DNA of 64,000 nt from Myrmaecium sp. VS I D KN 1 (GCA_019775845.1 JADQAV010000018.1:813044-877043), one strand, 5' to 3'. Shown: positions 1-12,406, counted from the stretch's first letter. Numbers and translations are program-made. Notes: generated by a model from the letters alone, not told the origin.

Positions 1-38
<38 letters not shown>
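1..38. repeat. (GCTG)n microsatellite
   Basis: About nine perfect GCTG units open the window, followed by GC-rich sequence to about position 80. This is a simple tandem repeat. The stretch 39-233 holds nothing else I recognise apart from the 3' flank of the acetyltransferase gene. Confidence 0.95.
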
Positions 39-233
39 GCGCGGGCGGATAGGCGGACGGGTTGGCCGGCAAGGCACCGCACCGCGCAGGAACAGGAACA
101 GGAATAGGAACAGGGACAGGCCGCTCCCAATCCAGAGCTTTCCCTCTTGACATTCCACTCAATCGATCAATCCATCATACATCCCCACCAATACTATCTT
201 TCAACCCCCCAAAGAATGCCTGCCTTCTGTGCC

Positions 234-1072
234 TCATCCACCACCATGTTTATGCTTTCCCACTAACACTGCTGTTCCCCTCGGCTCCCACAACATCGCC
301 ACTCCCTCCAGCCCCGGGCCGACCGTCACCTCGTCCACCACGACGAAACCTAACCGGTCATACAGACCGCGTCCCGGACCACGCTTGGTGGTCTTCACCG
401 TGACGGGCGTGGACTCCTTGGCCGCCGCCGCCATCCCCCATCCCACCAGCCGGGCCTCGATGCCCTGCCGACCGAAGCGGGGATGCACCGCCAGCAATGC
501 CAGGTGGAAGTGCCCTGTTTTCCGCAGCGTGTCGAAGAAGGGGTATGCGGTTTGGGAGCTGAACGCGGCGAGGCGCTTGCGATCCACCGGATCGAAGAAG
601 CGGCTGTAGTAGGCGTCCTCGCACGCCAGCAGCATCCGTTCGATTCCTGCCGCAGACAGAAGCGGGGTTGGGTGTGAGCATCCCGATGTTAAGTACGTAG
701 GCAGGAAGGTACCGTATGTAAATCATTTCATCATCATCACCATCGTCGTAACTCACTTTTTCCCACGGAGTCGGCACCATACCACTTGGCCGCCTCCTCG
801 TCCTCCCCGCGCCGCTTCCACACCGCCACGCCGACCACCTCGGGACGTCCGGCCCAGGCCCCATCGCCGTCTTCCGTCTCCGCGACCAGGCACGCCGTCC
901 CGCGGTCCGCCAGCGCCCGCCGCACCAGTAGCAGCTCCCGGTGCCGGAGAACGTCCGGGTGTCGGTTGAGGTCCGGGTACAGCCAGTTCATCAGCTCGTC
1001 TTTCCGGAAGCTTGCGAAGGCGACGTCCGCCGCGGCGGGGATGTCGTCTTGTGTCATGGTGCGGATGCGCAT
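234..1072 (-). CDS. GNAT family N-acetyltransferase
   Basis: Predicted 242-residue acyl-CoA-dependent N-acetyltransferase; the acceptor substrate is unknown. Two exons: 1072-757 and 646-234. The 110-nt intron has a GTGAGT donor and a CTGCGGCAG acceptor, and splicing keeps the frame. The N-terminal half has the usual GNAT opening (MRIRTMTQDD, then an amphipathic stretch). Exon 2 carries motif A: the strand LLAVHPRF followed by the CoA-binding RFGRQGIEARLVGWG, which corresponds to the Q/RxxGxG/A signature with a slightly degenerate final Gly. A GLYDRLGF motif B follows, as expected in the family. The ATG at 1072 starts directly on the conserved first strand. This subfamily is common and highly multiplied in moulds, so neither a histone nor a small-molecule target can be assigned. 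It is divergent from the next gene. Confidence 0.85.
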
Positions 1073-1846
1073 GGTTGGGCGGATGCGTTGGTGGTGAGGT
1101 GAGCTTGCTTTTCTGCCTGTGAAGGGTGAGGTATCTCGCCTTTTACGTCCATGTCCGTCTCTCGAGTGGTCTTAGGCAACAGCGCCTCGTGACGTCTGGT
1201 GTGGCTCGATTGAGCATCCCGGGAGGGGGCTGTAAGGTGCGAAGATGACAAGGTATATGTGTGCCTAAGGTAGGTGACTTGAGGGTTACGACGATATCAA
1301 TACCACATCTACCTGCTCTCGCATCTCCGTTGCCCAGTAAGTACAAACGACCGACGTCTATGTAAAACTATGTGTTTTCCTTCATCATGCGTTGGCGACG
1401 AGCTTCCATCTTTTCTTCTCTGAACCCATCGTTCTATCAGTTCTGTCGAATACACTTCATTTCCTCAACCTGCATCTTGAGTGCCTTTGCATTTTGTCCT
1501 TACGTTTTCACATGCTCACACTGATCTGCTTGACCCGCATGCGTGCCATACCATCTCTTTTCTGTGACGAGGTTCCGGATTGTGACAGATACTGCTACTA
1601 TGCTTTGTTTGCCGCAGGCACATGCACATGCACATTATCTTCTCCCACAACAACACACCTAACTTCTCCCTTCCCTTCATTTCTTTCCTTCCATCAACAG
1701 TGTCACTGCGTTTCCACAGGAATTATCTCTGCAGTTACCTTCTCTACATCCCACAGTCATTGTTGACATTCAACCTGCATAATCAACTCACCACCAACAA
1801 TCCTTTCGTCACAGCTTGTCTCAGTCAAGATCGTCCGTCTGAAACC
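1073..1846. other. Divergent intergenic region with CT-rich leader
   Basis: This 774-bp spacer lies between two divergent genes and should hold both promoters. The right half (about 1640-1840) is CT-rich with CAAC/CACC stretches, typical of fungal transcription starts and 5' leaders. I see no RNA gene or repeat. Confidence 0.6.
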
Positions 1847-3079
1847 ATGTCCGACGAAGGCACCCTCACACCCACTCCCGGTGCTCCAGCCGCGCAAGTC
1901 CACTTCAGCGAGCGCGACGTCAAGCTCATGGCCGCCGCTTTTCAGTGCCAGAAAGCTGCGACCGATGTAAGTCGCATCCATCTTTCGTCCTCATAGTCAT
2001 CCCCTCACCCTCACTATGGCACTCCCAACCTACACCCCCTTCCCTCCCATCGCAAGCGCCGCCGATGGAAACCACCGTAGCTAACCATGGGTAAGGTCGA
2101 CATCCCCCGCCTCATGCAGCTCATGGGCTACACCAACTCCGGCAGCGCGCGCAACGCGCTCACGACGCTGCGGAAGAAGATCGCCGCGGCGACGCCCGAA
2201 GGTAGCGACCCGCTTCCGCCCGTCACTCCCAAGAAGGCTGGCCGCAAGAAGGGTGGTTCTGCTGCCACTCCAGCGGCTGCGGTCAAGAGGGAGGACGGCG
2301 AGGTGGAGGACGATGATGCTACGCCGGTGCCGAAGAGGGCGGGTAGAAAACGCAAGGTTCTGCTGACTCCTGGTATTGGGGCTGAGGAGGGCGAGCTGGG
2401 TGGTGGTGAAGGTGGTGAGTTGCTTTTCCTCCTTCTCTCGCTTTTCTTTTCTCCTCGTTTTGACTGACTGGACACCCCACGTGTGCGAAACAGCACCCAA
2501 GCAGACCCCCCGCAAGCGTGCCAAAGCAGCAACGGGTGGCGCGACGCCGAAGCGTCAGAAGACCGTCGTCGCTGCTACGGGTACCGGCAAGTTCAAGAGC
2601 AAGGAGATGGTCACGTCGGATGATGAGATGGATGGTGAGTTTCGACCTTTCTCGTTTTCCCTTGCCTTTCCCAGTGTCAGGAATCTCACATTGGCATCGT
2701 TTTCTTTTCTTCTCTCGATTGCCATTAAGGGTGATATGAAAAGGTGTGCCGCGCATCTCGCTCTCGCTGCCGCCGGCGCTGCAGCATGACTTCACGGCTT
2801 TGCTGGCGCGCTGGGCGTTGAGGGGGGTGGGTTGCTTTTTTCTTTTCTTTTCTTTTCTTTTTTGTCCGTTGTTGCTGGCCTTTCCTTTCCCTTTCCACAT
2901 CCCTTTCCCTTTTTCTCACATCTCCCCTTCGAGGAGAAGAAAATATGCATAGGCACTAATCGAACCCCGAAACAGAACCTTCTGCCACGCATGACCACCA
3001 TGATGCCGAGGCCGCCGAACCGGGACCGCTGCGCAAGATGATCGCGGTTAAGACCGAGGTCGAGGAGGACGTGGTGTAG
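1847..3079 (+). CDS. Small basic nuclear-type protein, unknown function
   Basis: Predicted 227 residues in four exons: 1847-1966, 2096-2414, 2494-2634 and 2976-3079. All junctions have GT/AG ends (GTAAGT, GTGAGT and GTGAGT donors) and keep frame. Residues 1-75 form the conserved part: VHFSERDVKLMAAAFQC, then VDIPRLMQLMGYTNSGSARN and a short basic helix. This resembles a compact helical domain found in many small mould proteins of no known function. The rest is low complexity with repeated Lys/Arg clusters (KKAGRKK, KRAGRKRK, TPRKRAK) between acidic blocks, as in chromatin-associated proteins. Nuclear location is inferred from these clusters. The third intron is long (341 nt) and contains a TTTTC microsatellite at about 2836-2863; a further small exon inside it cannot be excluded. 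No catalytic motif is visible. Confidence 0.75.
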
Positions 3080-3791
3080 AACGTGAATTGCGGAGACGGA
3101 GGAGTGACCTGACGTGGGTCGGGATAGGTCGGAGGAATGGGATCGAATCTCTTGTCTTGAGATCACCGCTGCTACGCTGCTCATATGTCACTCCTCCCCT
3201 TTCCTTTTTCTCTGGTCTTTTCATCGGTCTGGGGGAAGGGTCACGATACGGCGTTGAGGACTTGACTTTGTCGGCCGGTTAAGGCTGTCTCTTTTTCTCT
3301 TCTTCTCTTTTCTACTTTCCCTTTTCCTTCTGCTCACCACACTCTCCTGCACCCTCCAGAGGGAGCCGGCTTTAAAGAGAGTGGCAGAAGAGAAATGACG
3401 TGAAGGCTTCAGTGCTTTTTTCTTCCGCTTCTGTTTCTCTTTGTGATTTTCTTTTGTGATTTCTTTGATGTTTTCGGCGAGAGAGAGGGAGGGGGAGGTG
3501 ATGTTTTCTCCTTCTCCACACCTGTCCCCTGTATCCCCTCATTGAGCCTTTTCCGTTCTTTCCCCTGGGAATGTTTCTGTCCCGGATAAATAAGGAAGGG
3601 AAGAAGGTCGTGTCCCACGAATGAAGGTTAGGAGAAAGTGCGACAGGCATAACGAAAGAACACGAAAAGCACAGAGCCACACAAAAGTACGATAAATAGC
3701 TCTTTCTACCCCAGATCAATCCAACATACAAAGAAATCGCCAGACCACACACACATACATAAACCCTACCCAATCCAACACCGACACAACA
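3080..3791. other. Convergent intergenic region
   Basis: This 712-bp spacer lies between two convergent stop codons and presumably holds both 3' UTRs. It is rich in CTTTT and GAAGAG tracts. No gene or structured RNA is recognised. Confidence 0.6.
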
Positions 3792-5163
3792 CTACGCCGG
3801 CGGCCTGGGCTTACTCGCCAACGGCACCGGCGGCTTGCTCGCCAACGGCACCGGCGGGGGCCCCTCCTCGCCCTGCCCAAGCAAGCTCATCTTCTTCTTC
3901 GGCGGCGGCGGCGGGGGCGCCGGTTTCTTTCCCGCGATCGCGCCAGGGCGAGGCGACGACGACGACGACGACGCGCCGGTCGCGAGGGACGGGGAAGCCG
4001 GCGGCGAGAGAGCCGCAGCCGCAGCAGCAGCACCACCGTCGCCGTAGCGCTGGTTCACATCACCAGCGACCTGCAGACCGGAGGCGATCTGGGCGCCGTG
4101 GCGGGCGCGGAAGCTATTCGCCGTGGTGGCGGCGGCGCGGGCGTCGGCGACGGAGACGGCGGAGGGGTTGGCACGCAGGGTTGCGGCGGTTTGGAGGGCG
4201 GCGTGTTTTTGGGCCCAGGACGTGCTGGGGGCTTCGGTGTCGTTGGTGGAGAGGTGGGAGAAGCGGGAGTGGAGGGAGGTGAGGTGGGGGTTTTGGGGTG
4301 GGGGTTGGGGAGGGGTGATGCTGTGGGCTGGAGAGTTGGTGCGTGGGGGCACGGGCGGCGAGGCGGTGCGGCCGATGTTCAGGCCTGGCACGGAGAGGCC
4401 GGCGTTGGTGAGGTTGTGGAGGGAGCGCTGGTTCAGGTAGCCGTCTGCTGGGGATGGCTGCTGCGGCGGCGGCGGCCTGGTGGCTTCGGTGTAGGTGGGC
4501 GGCGGCGGAGGGGCGTAGGCGTCTGGGTTGGAGTTCTGCCGTGGAGGGAGCCGGGGTGGCAGCGCGGGCTTTGATTTTGGTTGCGGGACTGAGGACGGGG
4601 ACGGGGCGGCGTGCGGTGTTGTCGCGGGTGAGTTCAAGCGCCGGACGGGCGGCGGGGGGAGGTGGTCAGTTCGGAGACCGGTGGTGTTGACCCGGTATGG
4701 ACCTGGGGGAGGCTTCTCCGCCTCGTCCTCCGACTGCTCCGGCTGCTGATGTCGTCGTTCCCGCTCTCCTGGTGGGAGGCGGTTTTCGTCGCGGGAGGGC
4801 GGTGCGCTCGAACCCGGGCGCGGAGGCGGTGTCACACCGCTGCGGGGCGGAGGCACCGCGTTACCGTACCGCTTCGGCGGAGGAGCGAAGGAGGCCGGGT
4901 CTTTGAGGGCGGAAAGCGGTGTCGATTGATGCTGGCGCGCTTCCTCGGCCGCGCTGTCTTTGCCTTTTCCCATCCAGTTTGCCTGCGTGTCTGTCAGCGG
5001 TGTCTCCTGAGCTCACCGACGTGTGCTTCCGACTCACCACGGTGTTGACGCCTTTGAAGTCCCCTCGCCAGCTCTCCTTCTTCGACCCTCCGCTTCCGCT
5101 TCCACTGCTGCCCTTCCCTTCCGGATGCCATCCGCCCTTCATCAACTTGTTAAAGCCGCTCAT
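3792..5163 (-). CDS. AIM3-like proline-rich actin-patch protein
   Basis: Predicted 438 residues in two exons (5163-5038, 4982-3792) with a 55-nt intron; splicing joins GVNTV to ANWMGKGKD. The N-terminal box is the recognisable part: GWHPEG near residue 11, ESWRGDFKGVN near 30-40 and WMGKGKD near 45. As I recall, this matches fungal proteins annotated 'altered inheritance of mitochondria protein 3', whose yeast member associates with the BAR protein Rvs167 at cortical actin patches. The remainder is disordered and very rich in proline (PPPR, PPPPP, PPPPPPKKK), with many potential SH3 ligands. An alanine-rich segment near 270-320 may be helical. A repeat of PPVPLASKP closes the C terminus. The role in endocytosis or actin is inference from the family name; the motif match was made from memory. 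Confidence 0.7.
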
Positions 5164-8100
5164 CGTTGCGGTCGTCGCGATCCGGTCCCTACCGCAGTGT
5201 TGACGGGGCGGTGTTGGGAGCTGACGGGATCTCCGATAACCCCGATGACGAAGCACGAACCTGCCAAGACGTTCCGCTCTCCGCTGCCCGCATCTGTGCT
5301 CCGCTTTCCCGCACATTCCACCTTCCGCTACCGTGCAATACCGTACTCCACTCCATACGAGACGACCTCACCTCACCTCATTGCTCGACTCGCAGCAGTC
5401 AAACACCACGAAGGTGGAGGGCGGCATGCTAACGATGCAGGACCTGGTGCAATTGCACATTCACACTTGTGTCACTGCCCGCTCCTGCTGGTTACCAGCG
5501 CTAGTAAGGCTGGGCTTACCATCCTGTGCTTCAGGTCTCGTAGCCTTACCTATGCGTCCATAGACATCCCCATTGACATGGCTGCCGTCTTCTGCTGCGC
5601 CTTCGCACTCCTCTTCCTGCTGAGGGAGAACTCCAGGCTGCTTTCCATATTCAACAGCCAGGTTATTGCTCATCCCGCTACGCCGCTCGTCCAGGGGCTG
5701 AACAAAGCGTCCCATGACTTTCCTCTCATCTCCCCGACCCCTGCCTTGAGGCCTCAAGGTCGAGGGTTGGGTCAACAAAACGGCGAGTTGGCGATTGAAC
5801 CGCCCGATCACCACGGCCAGAGCGAGGACCCCTCGATCTCGGAGAAGTCCGGGCTGGAGAGAGGAGGCGACATCAGGACACCATCACCACAACCTCTTTC
5901 TCTGTTCGTCCCTATCTTATTTCTTGAGGTTACCGGTTTGTCGGGTTCGAAATGGACTCTCAAAAGGGGAGGTAAGCGAACGAGCACGCGCGGTTTTTAT
6001 TAGGCACGAGCTAGGTGCGAATGTGGCTCAGGGTAAGGTAAAAGGCGTGCTGCGCCGTATCATCCTGGGCAGCCGCGGCGTCAAGGGCGCATAGAAAATC
6101 CCGAGCTGACCAATCGGGTCGCCGCCAAGACGGGACACACAACTGTGACTTCGCTCCCCGGCCTCCAATCACATGACGCTCACCTCATGCGTGATTCCGC
6201 AACCCCTATCACCGACGAAGCAATCATGAACGAAGGCTTCCAGAAGGATTACCCCAGCCTATCCCCACGTCCCAGCTCACACTAACGAGTCAGATCCACG
6301 AAGCTAAAGGCCAGCCAGAAGAGACGGGATAGGAACCAACACTACTAGCCCCTGAAAATATGTCCCCTTCAGCCTCCCCGGGATGAGAAGGCTGGCAAAC
6401 CAGACGGATTCGGAACCGATAATCTCCGTCCGAGATCCGAGCCCAACTTGTGGACTGCAAACCTTCGGAGCTCGTGCTTCGCTGTTTTCCGTGCCATCAA
6501 GCGCGACGCTACCAGCGCCGCTAGTTATCTCATTGAACCATACCCCGGATGGAGGAGAAGCAACAAAAACTCTCGACTCCCGCTCCTCTGGGCTAATTGA
6601 AACTTACCATCCCCTCGGATCCCATGCTTACTCTGGAGCACTCTTTTCACCCTCCTCTTTGCCTTTGTTCCAGTGGTTGATATGGTGCCTGCAATATGGT
6701 GACGTTGGTGGATTCTATCACGAGAAGAGCCGAGGGAAAGGGAGCGAGCGTAAGAAAAATGGCCAGGAAACGAGTCACAAGAAGGGATGAGAAGAGACGA
6801 TATCTCGGCCGAGGGTGATGGTTGACAGAACGCTGCGTTTTTGACGTGGTGGTTTTGAGATCCTCCAGATAATCCCACCTATCACACGGTCGAACCGAGA
6901 GCCAAGCTCCAGGCTTCGAGGGACAACCATGATCTATGAGCAAAAGCTACGGTATACCATACACATGGGGCCTATCACCCTCCGCAATTATGGAGATTCT
7001 TTCGATACGCACTTCCGGTATGACTGTGCCCTGGAAATTTTGGAGGGGAAAGAAGCCACCCCAATCCGGAGAAAGACGAGAACTTGTCAAGCCGCCCTCA
7101 GCCTTGTCTGTGCCGTCCTTACGTATCCATGTTCAGCCAGCCAGGCTCAGAAAGGCAACAGACGACCGAATCCTCCCTCGGGGAGCAAAGAATATGATTA
7201 TAACATGGCCACCAAAACTGAAGACGGTCCAAGAGCGACATGGGTGGCAGTGATGCTAGTGCAGAGAACAGGGGGTCCTCGAAAACAAGAGTCCAATCAT
7301 GATAGGAAGTGGTTTGCCTCGTCCAGTGTCAAGCGGTGAATAAACCGGACGCCTGCTAGGTCCAAGGCTGACCTGGCTGGCCTGACCGCCTAGGTGCGCC
7401 TTATCACACGCATTGAGTGTTTAGCATCCATTGTCTGTCTGTCAGCCTTCTCAAACTCAGACTAACAAGAGGCCCCAACGAACAAACAAGCAAAGCAATT
7501 GCGCACACCCTGGCGGCGTGGCCGGCAACAGTCAGGCACTAAAAAAAGTATTACGAAGGACAGTCGGCGAGCACAGCACCGAAGCACATCAGGCGCCAAA
7601 AGTGACTTGCAGTAGTAGCAACAGAATCACCAGCACAGTCTCACGGATGCCGCAACGAACCAGGGGCGCTCTGCGTGGTGCAGTCGTAACCAACAGGACC
7701 CGCATTTGCAGCCCTCCAATGGCCTCCTCAAACCACAACAGATCTGTCGATCCATTACATCAAGTTGCATAGACAACTGCTGCGTCTGCCGCTATGGCCA
7801 TGCGTCAGGCAAATACCATGCCGTGTTGTGAAATGAAGAGTAGAGGTTCAGTGAAATGCAATAGGGACAAGTAGAAGGCTACCTATAGCCCAGGGCAGAG
7901 ACAAGATAACGAGGATCTAGGAGATCTCAAGGATTAGGGGTTCCGGTGGTGATGCAGCGGTCGACCTCCGTCTCTCCCCTCAAGTCCAGGGATTGCCTCC
8001 AATCGCATTCCGCGGCCCCGCAGGTCAAGCGCGAAACGCAGCGGACCCCTGTGGCCGCTCTCTTTCAGAATCCAGATCAATTGGATAGTCTAGCGGTACC

Positions 8101-10753
8101 GGTCTTTTTTTGCGCCGTGGCTGCCGCGTCTTCCCTCTGCGCACCGCGACCTCCCGGCAGGGTTATCTTTGCGCGCCAAACGCAGTAGTCGCAAAAAAGC
8201 GAGATGCCTGCCGGTCGACGGCAGGATGTGGGAGGGCAATGACCGCAGTCCTTTGTGCTACCGGGGAGCAAACATCGAACCTGGTTGATTAAGGCGGCAA
8301 GCGGTTGGCACAACGGTGCTGAACAGGGATACGTGATCCCGGCCCTGAAGCTGCCCAGGGATACACTCGCGAATCGCGGACGGGGACTCGAAATCTCAGG
8401 ACCCGCGTCCTTCCCTGGTAATGCTTAACCATACTCGGAAGCGAGAGGGACCCTCGGACGAGGCTCGCACGGCTCGAATGAGGGAGAAGAGGGTGCGAAG
8501 GGGAGCCTCTGACGCGAGCGATTGAGCAAGTGCGCGGAAAGGCGAACGAAAGCAGGATGGTTTATCAATCAGGGTTCTTGGGCTGTCTGCAGGTGCCCGT
8601 TGACAGACTACGGGTACGACTCCCCGCTTCCCGCCCCCTGTAGGGCAATCTTGGAGTGTATTCTAACCGCATGTCATGGGGTGCTAGCAGAGCGGCGTGG
8701 ACAGACGAACGCAGGTACGGTGGCGATGAGATTCAGATAACGGGGCCCCGTGGGCATCCGTCCGTGCTGGCTCGCTGCGATGCTGCCGCTTGACCATCGG
8801 CTTCACAAACTATGTGAGAGGTGCAGCTTGAACAGTGTGGAGCAAAAAAAAGATGTGTTGCGTGCATGGAAGATGCCGTTGATGTCGCCGGGCCAGCATC
8901 AATTGCCCGAAGTTTATTCGAAGATCATGCATTCCGTGAACGCCTTCAATTAGCAGTCAGCCGGTCTGAAACATGCAAGACCCATTCTGATATGGCGGAT
9001 GCTCATTCTCGCGGGGAGGTCGTCAAGTGGAAACGAAGGGGGACCTCGGAGCCAGACGCCAAGTCAGCAGAGCGCCGCCTTTCAAGGCGTAGCTCCATGC
9101 AGCTCAAGGCTGTGGTGCAACCATGTCCTGAAATGTGAGGTTGGCTTAGACGTCGACCTTGTCGCCCCGACACTTCCGAACACTTCTTAAAGTCGATCCA
9201 AGCAACGCCACAGTTGAGACTAGGTTGGTGTACTCGAAAGTGACAAGGTGACAGAATTCGTGGGGAGGCTCCCTGAATCTGAACCTCAGCGAAGCCGAAA
9301 TCACCGCCGACTTTCCGGAATCCTTGTGGTATGGTCGAGATCAGATCATTTCGCCCATTCGCGGACGGCGCGTCCTAGCATCCCGCTCCCGCGGTATCCA
9401 ATCGTAGATTTTGGTCTAGGAGAAGGGAGCCCCCTGCTGGTTGGCCGGTTTTGCCCTTTTGCACTTCGCCCTTCCGATTGGGGGCAGCCGCTGGCAACTC
9501 GTTCACATCGGAGCCAACCATCATGACCTCGAACCGGCTGCAGAGTGAAGTGTACAGCAGGTCCCTTGGCATCGATGTGGGTGTACTACCGGTTCCCCAT
9601 TCCAAAACTGATCTGTATTCCGGCTGCATCGAGGTATCCTCGGAAATAATCATCTGAAGTCAAGGCTTCCCCATCATTGGCGAGGGCTCGTCCAGAGGGC
9701 TATTCACAACGGTGATGCGAGTAATGTGGAGGCTGCATATGCAGGTTCCGTGATGAGGCCTGAACGGGAGTAGGGATACTCGTCTTCTGACTCGGCCTGC
9801 CCCAGAACAAAACCGTTGGAAGCGTGCTGGTGTTCTGGATCGGGGTGGCTTTAGTGGCCTATCGGCATGGCGCCAGCTTTCTGGCAGGTAGGGCCCTAAC
9901 GTATCATTCTCAAGCAGGGCGCAAGAGAAGGCTAACGTTGCGTTGCAATGGGCAGACACACCTTCCCCCGTCTCAAGGCAGACCCTTTCCTCCCCCCTCC
10001 CCTCCAATTCCTCATCCGTAAGCACTGTACGCTGCCTCTACGGACTGCAAGGTCAGTGCCTGTGGACTCTCGCCCTCTTAAACTGGGCGGCCCCCTCCTC
10101 AGTGTGAACGTGGACTTCACTTACATCTGCAAGGTTTAGCTTCTCCCTCTAGCTTCCGTCATTCAGACCTTCGTTCCTGAGTTCCCCAGGTCATCACATC
10201 CCTTGCAGACTAGCAGCCTTCCAGACTATCCGTGCTTCCCTCCATCATCGACCCGCTAAGCGTTGGCGGTAGTTTCCTGTCGATAGAGACATCCGCGCCT
10301 CCGTTCGGGGAGAACCTAGCGAGCCGTCATCGTCATTCCGTTTAGTCTGTTCGGGAGACCAGTCGCGGTCGCGGTCGCGAGCATCTTTGTAAGGATGTTC
10401 CACAGTGGTCAGTACCAGATTTCTTTTTCGCCACCTACAATCCCAGAGCCTTGTCACGCTCGAGAGGAGATACGTTCCATTGTTATATCTGTTGCGCCCT
10501 TGGACGATGTCTGCGGTCCTCATGCTCCCTTTTCCGTCCCGTCATTTCCCTTATTACATTTCTCAAGTTTCAGGGTGAGTGGTAGCAGATATGCATTGCC
10601 AGGGCACCTTTGGTTTGCTTGTCGTCCCGTTGATCTTGTCTCTGTTATTGATCTTCTCCGATTCATGATGGCCGTTCACTCAACGGATGCTTGCACGGCA
10701 ATGGATGCTGATGTAGACATACAGAGACTCACAACGCTGAGAAGCAATCAACC
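5164..10753. other. 5.6-kb region without a supported gene
   Basis: Many short open frames occur on both strands, but none shows a domain, believable splice joins or biased codon use. The right end (about 9950-10260 and 10390-10750) is CT-rich and looks like a long transcribed 5' leader of the C2H2 factor, with possible leader introns (for example a GTGAGTGG site near 10575). The left end must hold the AIM3-like gene promoter. I saw no tRNA, transposon ends or tandem repeats. A long regulatory upstream region, a noncoding RNA or a decayed gene all remain possible. Confidence 0.55.
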
Positions 10754-12232
10754 ATGGATTATTCACCGACAGAGGATCGGCACTTGAGGAACGTTTCTCG
10801 GATATCCTTCACTTCCGCAGGCGCTTCCACGTCTTGCTCTTCTGCTCTCAACGCCCGAAGGGACTCGACTGCATCGTCGCAGTCTATGTCCTCGTACGCA
10901 CACAGCTTCTCTCCATCTTACTATTCACCTCGATTGCCGGTGACGCCAATTTCTGAGAGGTCTTCGACCGAGGACTTCCAGATGGTGAATGTCGTCGATG
11001 GGCAAGTGTGCGTTGGCTCGCCATCACCCATAGACGGCCGAATAAACGACGGCCTCTTCCATACGGGGATGCATTTCAAGCAACTCCCGTCGATGAAGAT
11101 TGAAACGGGCCCTTTGGAGTACGATCCGAGCTGGGAGATGGTTCAGCAGAACGCGAACAATCCCCCTGTACGCACATCACAAGCACAACAAAACCATCTG
11201 CTTCCCGCTGCCGGTGATTTTGGGTCCGCTCTCGACGCTGTTGTTGGCCAGCAACCGGTCGATGACCACTTGCAGCCATCCGCCGAGATAGGTTGGGAGC
11301 CCGCTGAGCAATCCGTCTTCCCAGGGCAAGACATGCATTACAATACTTACGACTCAAACCACACGACATACCATCACAGTATGCCGTATCACTGGCCCGT
11401 AACCTCTGCGTTCGATCCTTTCAAATCAGGGTATGCGGAGACAACAACAGGGACGATCACTCCATCTGACGCCATGCTTGACACACCGAGCCCTTCCTAC
11501 GCTAATATTACGTCGGATGATTTGGAGAATGGCTTTGGCTCATACAATGGCTACAGCTCGGGCGAACTGAGCACACCTCAACTTCAATATCCAGCGATCA
11601 AACACACCCGCAGTCTGGATAGCATCCGCGTCCAACCCGACTACGACGCATACCAAGACATGCGAATGATCTATATGACCCCGACAGGTGGTAAAGGCGT
11701 GAAGAAAGTCCGGCGTGCCTCGAACGTGGTCAAGCGCAAGACCAAGTCGAACAAACTGAGCCGTGGCTACTTGGATCTCGACTGCGGCAAGCTGCCCGTG
11801 GAGAGCGAAGGCGACATCGAGCGCGACAGCAACGGTCGCTACCGTCGCGTGAACGGCTCGCAACAAAAGAAGTTTGGCTGCGACTACATCGATGAGCATG
11901 GCGTCCAGTGCGATCGCCGCTTCCAGCGTCAGGAGCACCTCAAACGCCACTTCGACATCCACTGCCCCAAGGCCATCTACGTCTGCTGCGTGTGCGAGAA
12001 GCGCTTCCCGCGCAAGGACAACTACTACGACCACTACCCGACCCACGTCACCCGCAACGGCGTCACGCGGGAGGGCGACAAGGGGAACCGCAAGCCGCGC
12101 TTCTCGTTGGAGCACGTCTACCGTCTGATGGACGAGAACCTCGCCCCCGCCGACATCCGGAAGATCAAGGAGACCATCCACAAGAAGCTGGAGAAGGATC
12201 GGGTCAAGAGCTACTCCGCGGCGTCCGCGTGA
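10754..12232 (+). CDS. C2H2 zinc-finger transcription factor, BrlA-like fingers
   Basis: Single-exon gene for a 492-residue protein. Residues 1-310 are disordered and rich in Ser, Pro, Thr and Gln/Asn, as in activation regions. A basic segment near 316-336 (GVKKVRR..., VVKRKTKSNK) looks like a nuclear signal. Two adjacent C2H2 fingers follow. Finger 1 uses C376, C386, H399 and H403, with an unusually wide nine-residue gap between the cysteines and the helix FQRQEHLKRH. Finger 2 uses C411, C414, H427 and H431 with the helix PRKDNYYDH. The RRFQRQEHLKRH helix resembles that of the conidiation regulator BrlA, but the second finger and flanks differ, so orthology is not claimed. A Lys-rich C-terminal helix ends the protein. 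The ATG at 10754 has a good context (ACCATGG). Confidence 0.85.
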   Translation: MDYSPTEDRHLRNVSRISFTSAGASTSCSSALNARRDSTASSQSMSSYAHSFSPSYYSPRLPVTPISERSSTEDFQMVNVVDGQVCVGSPSPIDGRINDGLFHTGMHFKQLPSMKIETGPLEYDPSWEMVQQNANNPPVRTSQAQQNHLLPAAGDFGSALDAVVGQQPVDDHLQPSAEIGWEPAEQSVFPGQDMHYNTYDSNHTTYHHSMPYHWPVTSAFDPFKSGYAETTTGTITPSDAMLDTPSPSYANITSDDLENGFGSYNGYSSGELSTPQLQYPAIKHTRSLDSIRVQPDYDAYQDMRMIYMTPTGGKGVKKVRRASNVVKRKTKSNKLSRGYLDLDCGKLPVESEGDIERDSNGRYRRVNGSQQKKFGCDYIDEHGVQCDRRFQRQEHLKRHFDIHCPKAIYVCCVCEKRFPRKDNYYDHYPTHVTRNGVTREGDKGNRKPRFSLEHVYRLMDENLAPADIRKIKETIHKKLEKDRVKSYSAASA

Positions 12233-12406
12233 AGGCGGTCGGCCGGGAAGAGCTTTGAGACTATACCATTTCGGATACCATGTTTTTTCTCTTTTTCCTT
12301 TCATCCCCCTGTACGATTCTCGGCTTCGGTTGTCGCTCGTTTAGAAACTTCCTAATGCGCGCGTACATTATTCTATCTATTCATCTTTCTCTTTTATACT
12401 CCAGGC

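Noticed and set aside
5023-6003. Long + strand open frame (about 326 codons)
   Set aside because: It overlaps the first exon of the AIM3-like gene on the other strand, has no domain, and its composition looks like a shadow of GC-rich coding DNA followed by random sequence.
8355-8440. tRNA-like sequence on the minus strand (GTTAAGC near a TTCGAGTCCCC)
   Set aside because: The T-stem does not pair, and no acceptor stem or anticodon arm can be folded; a chance likeness or at most a decayed relic.
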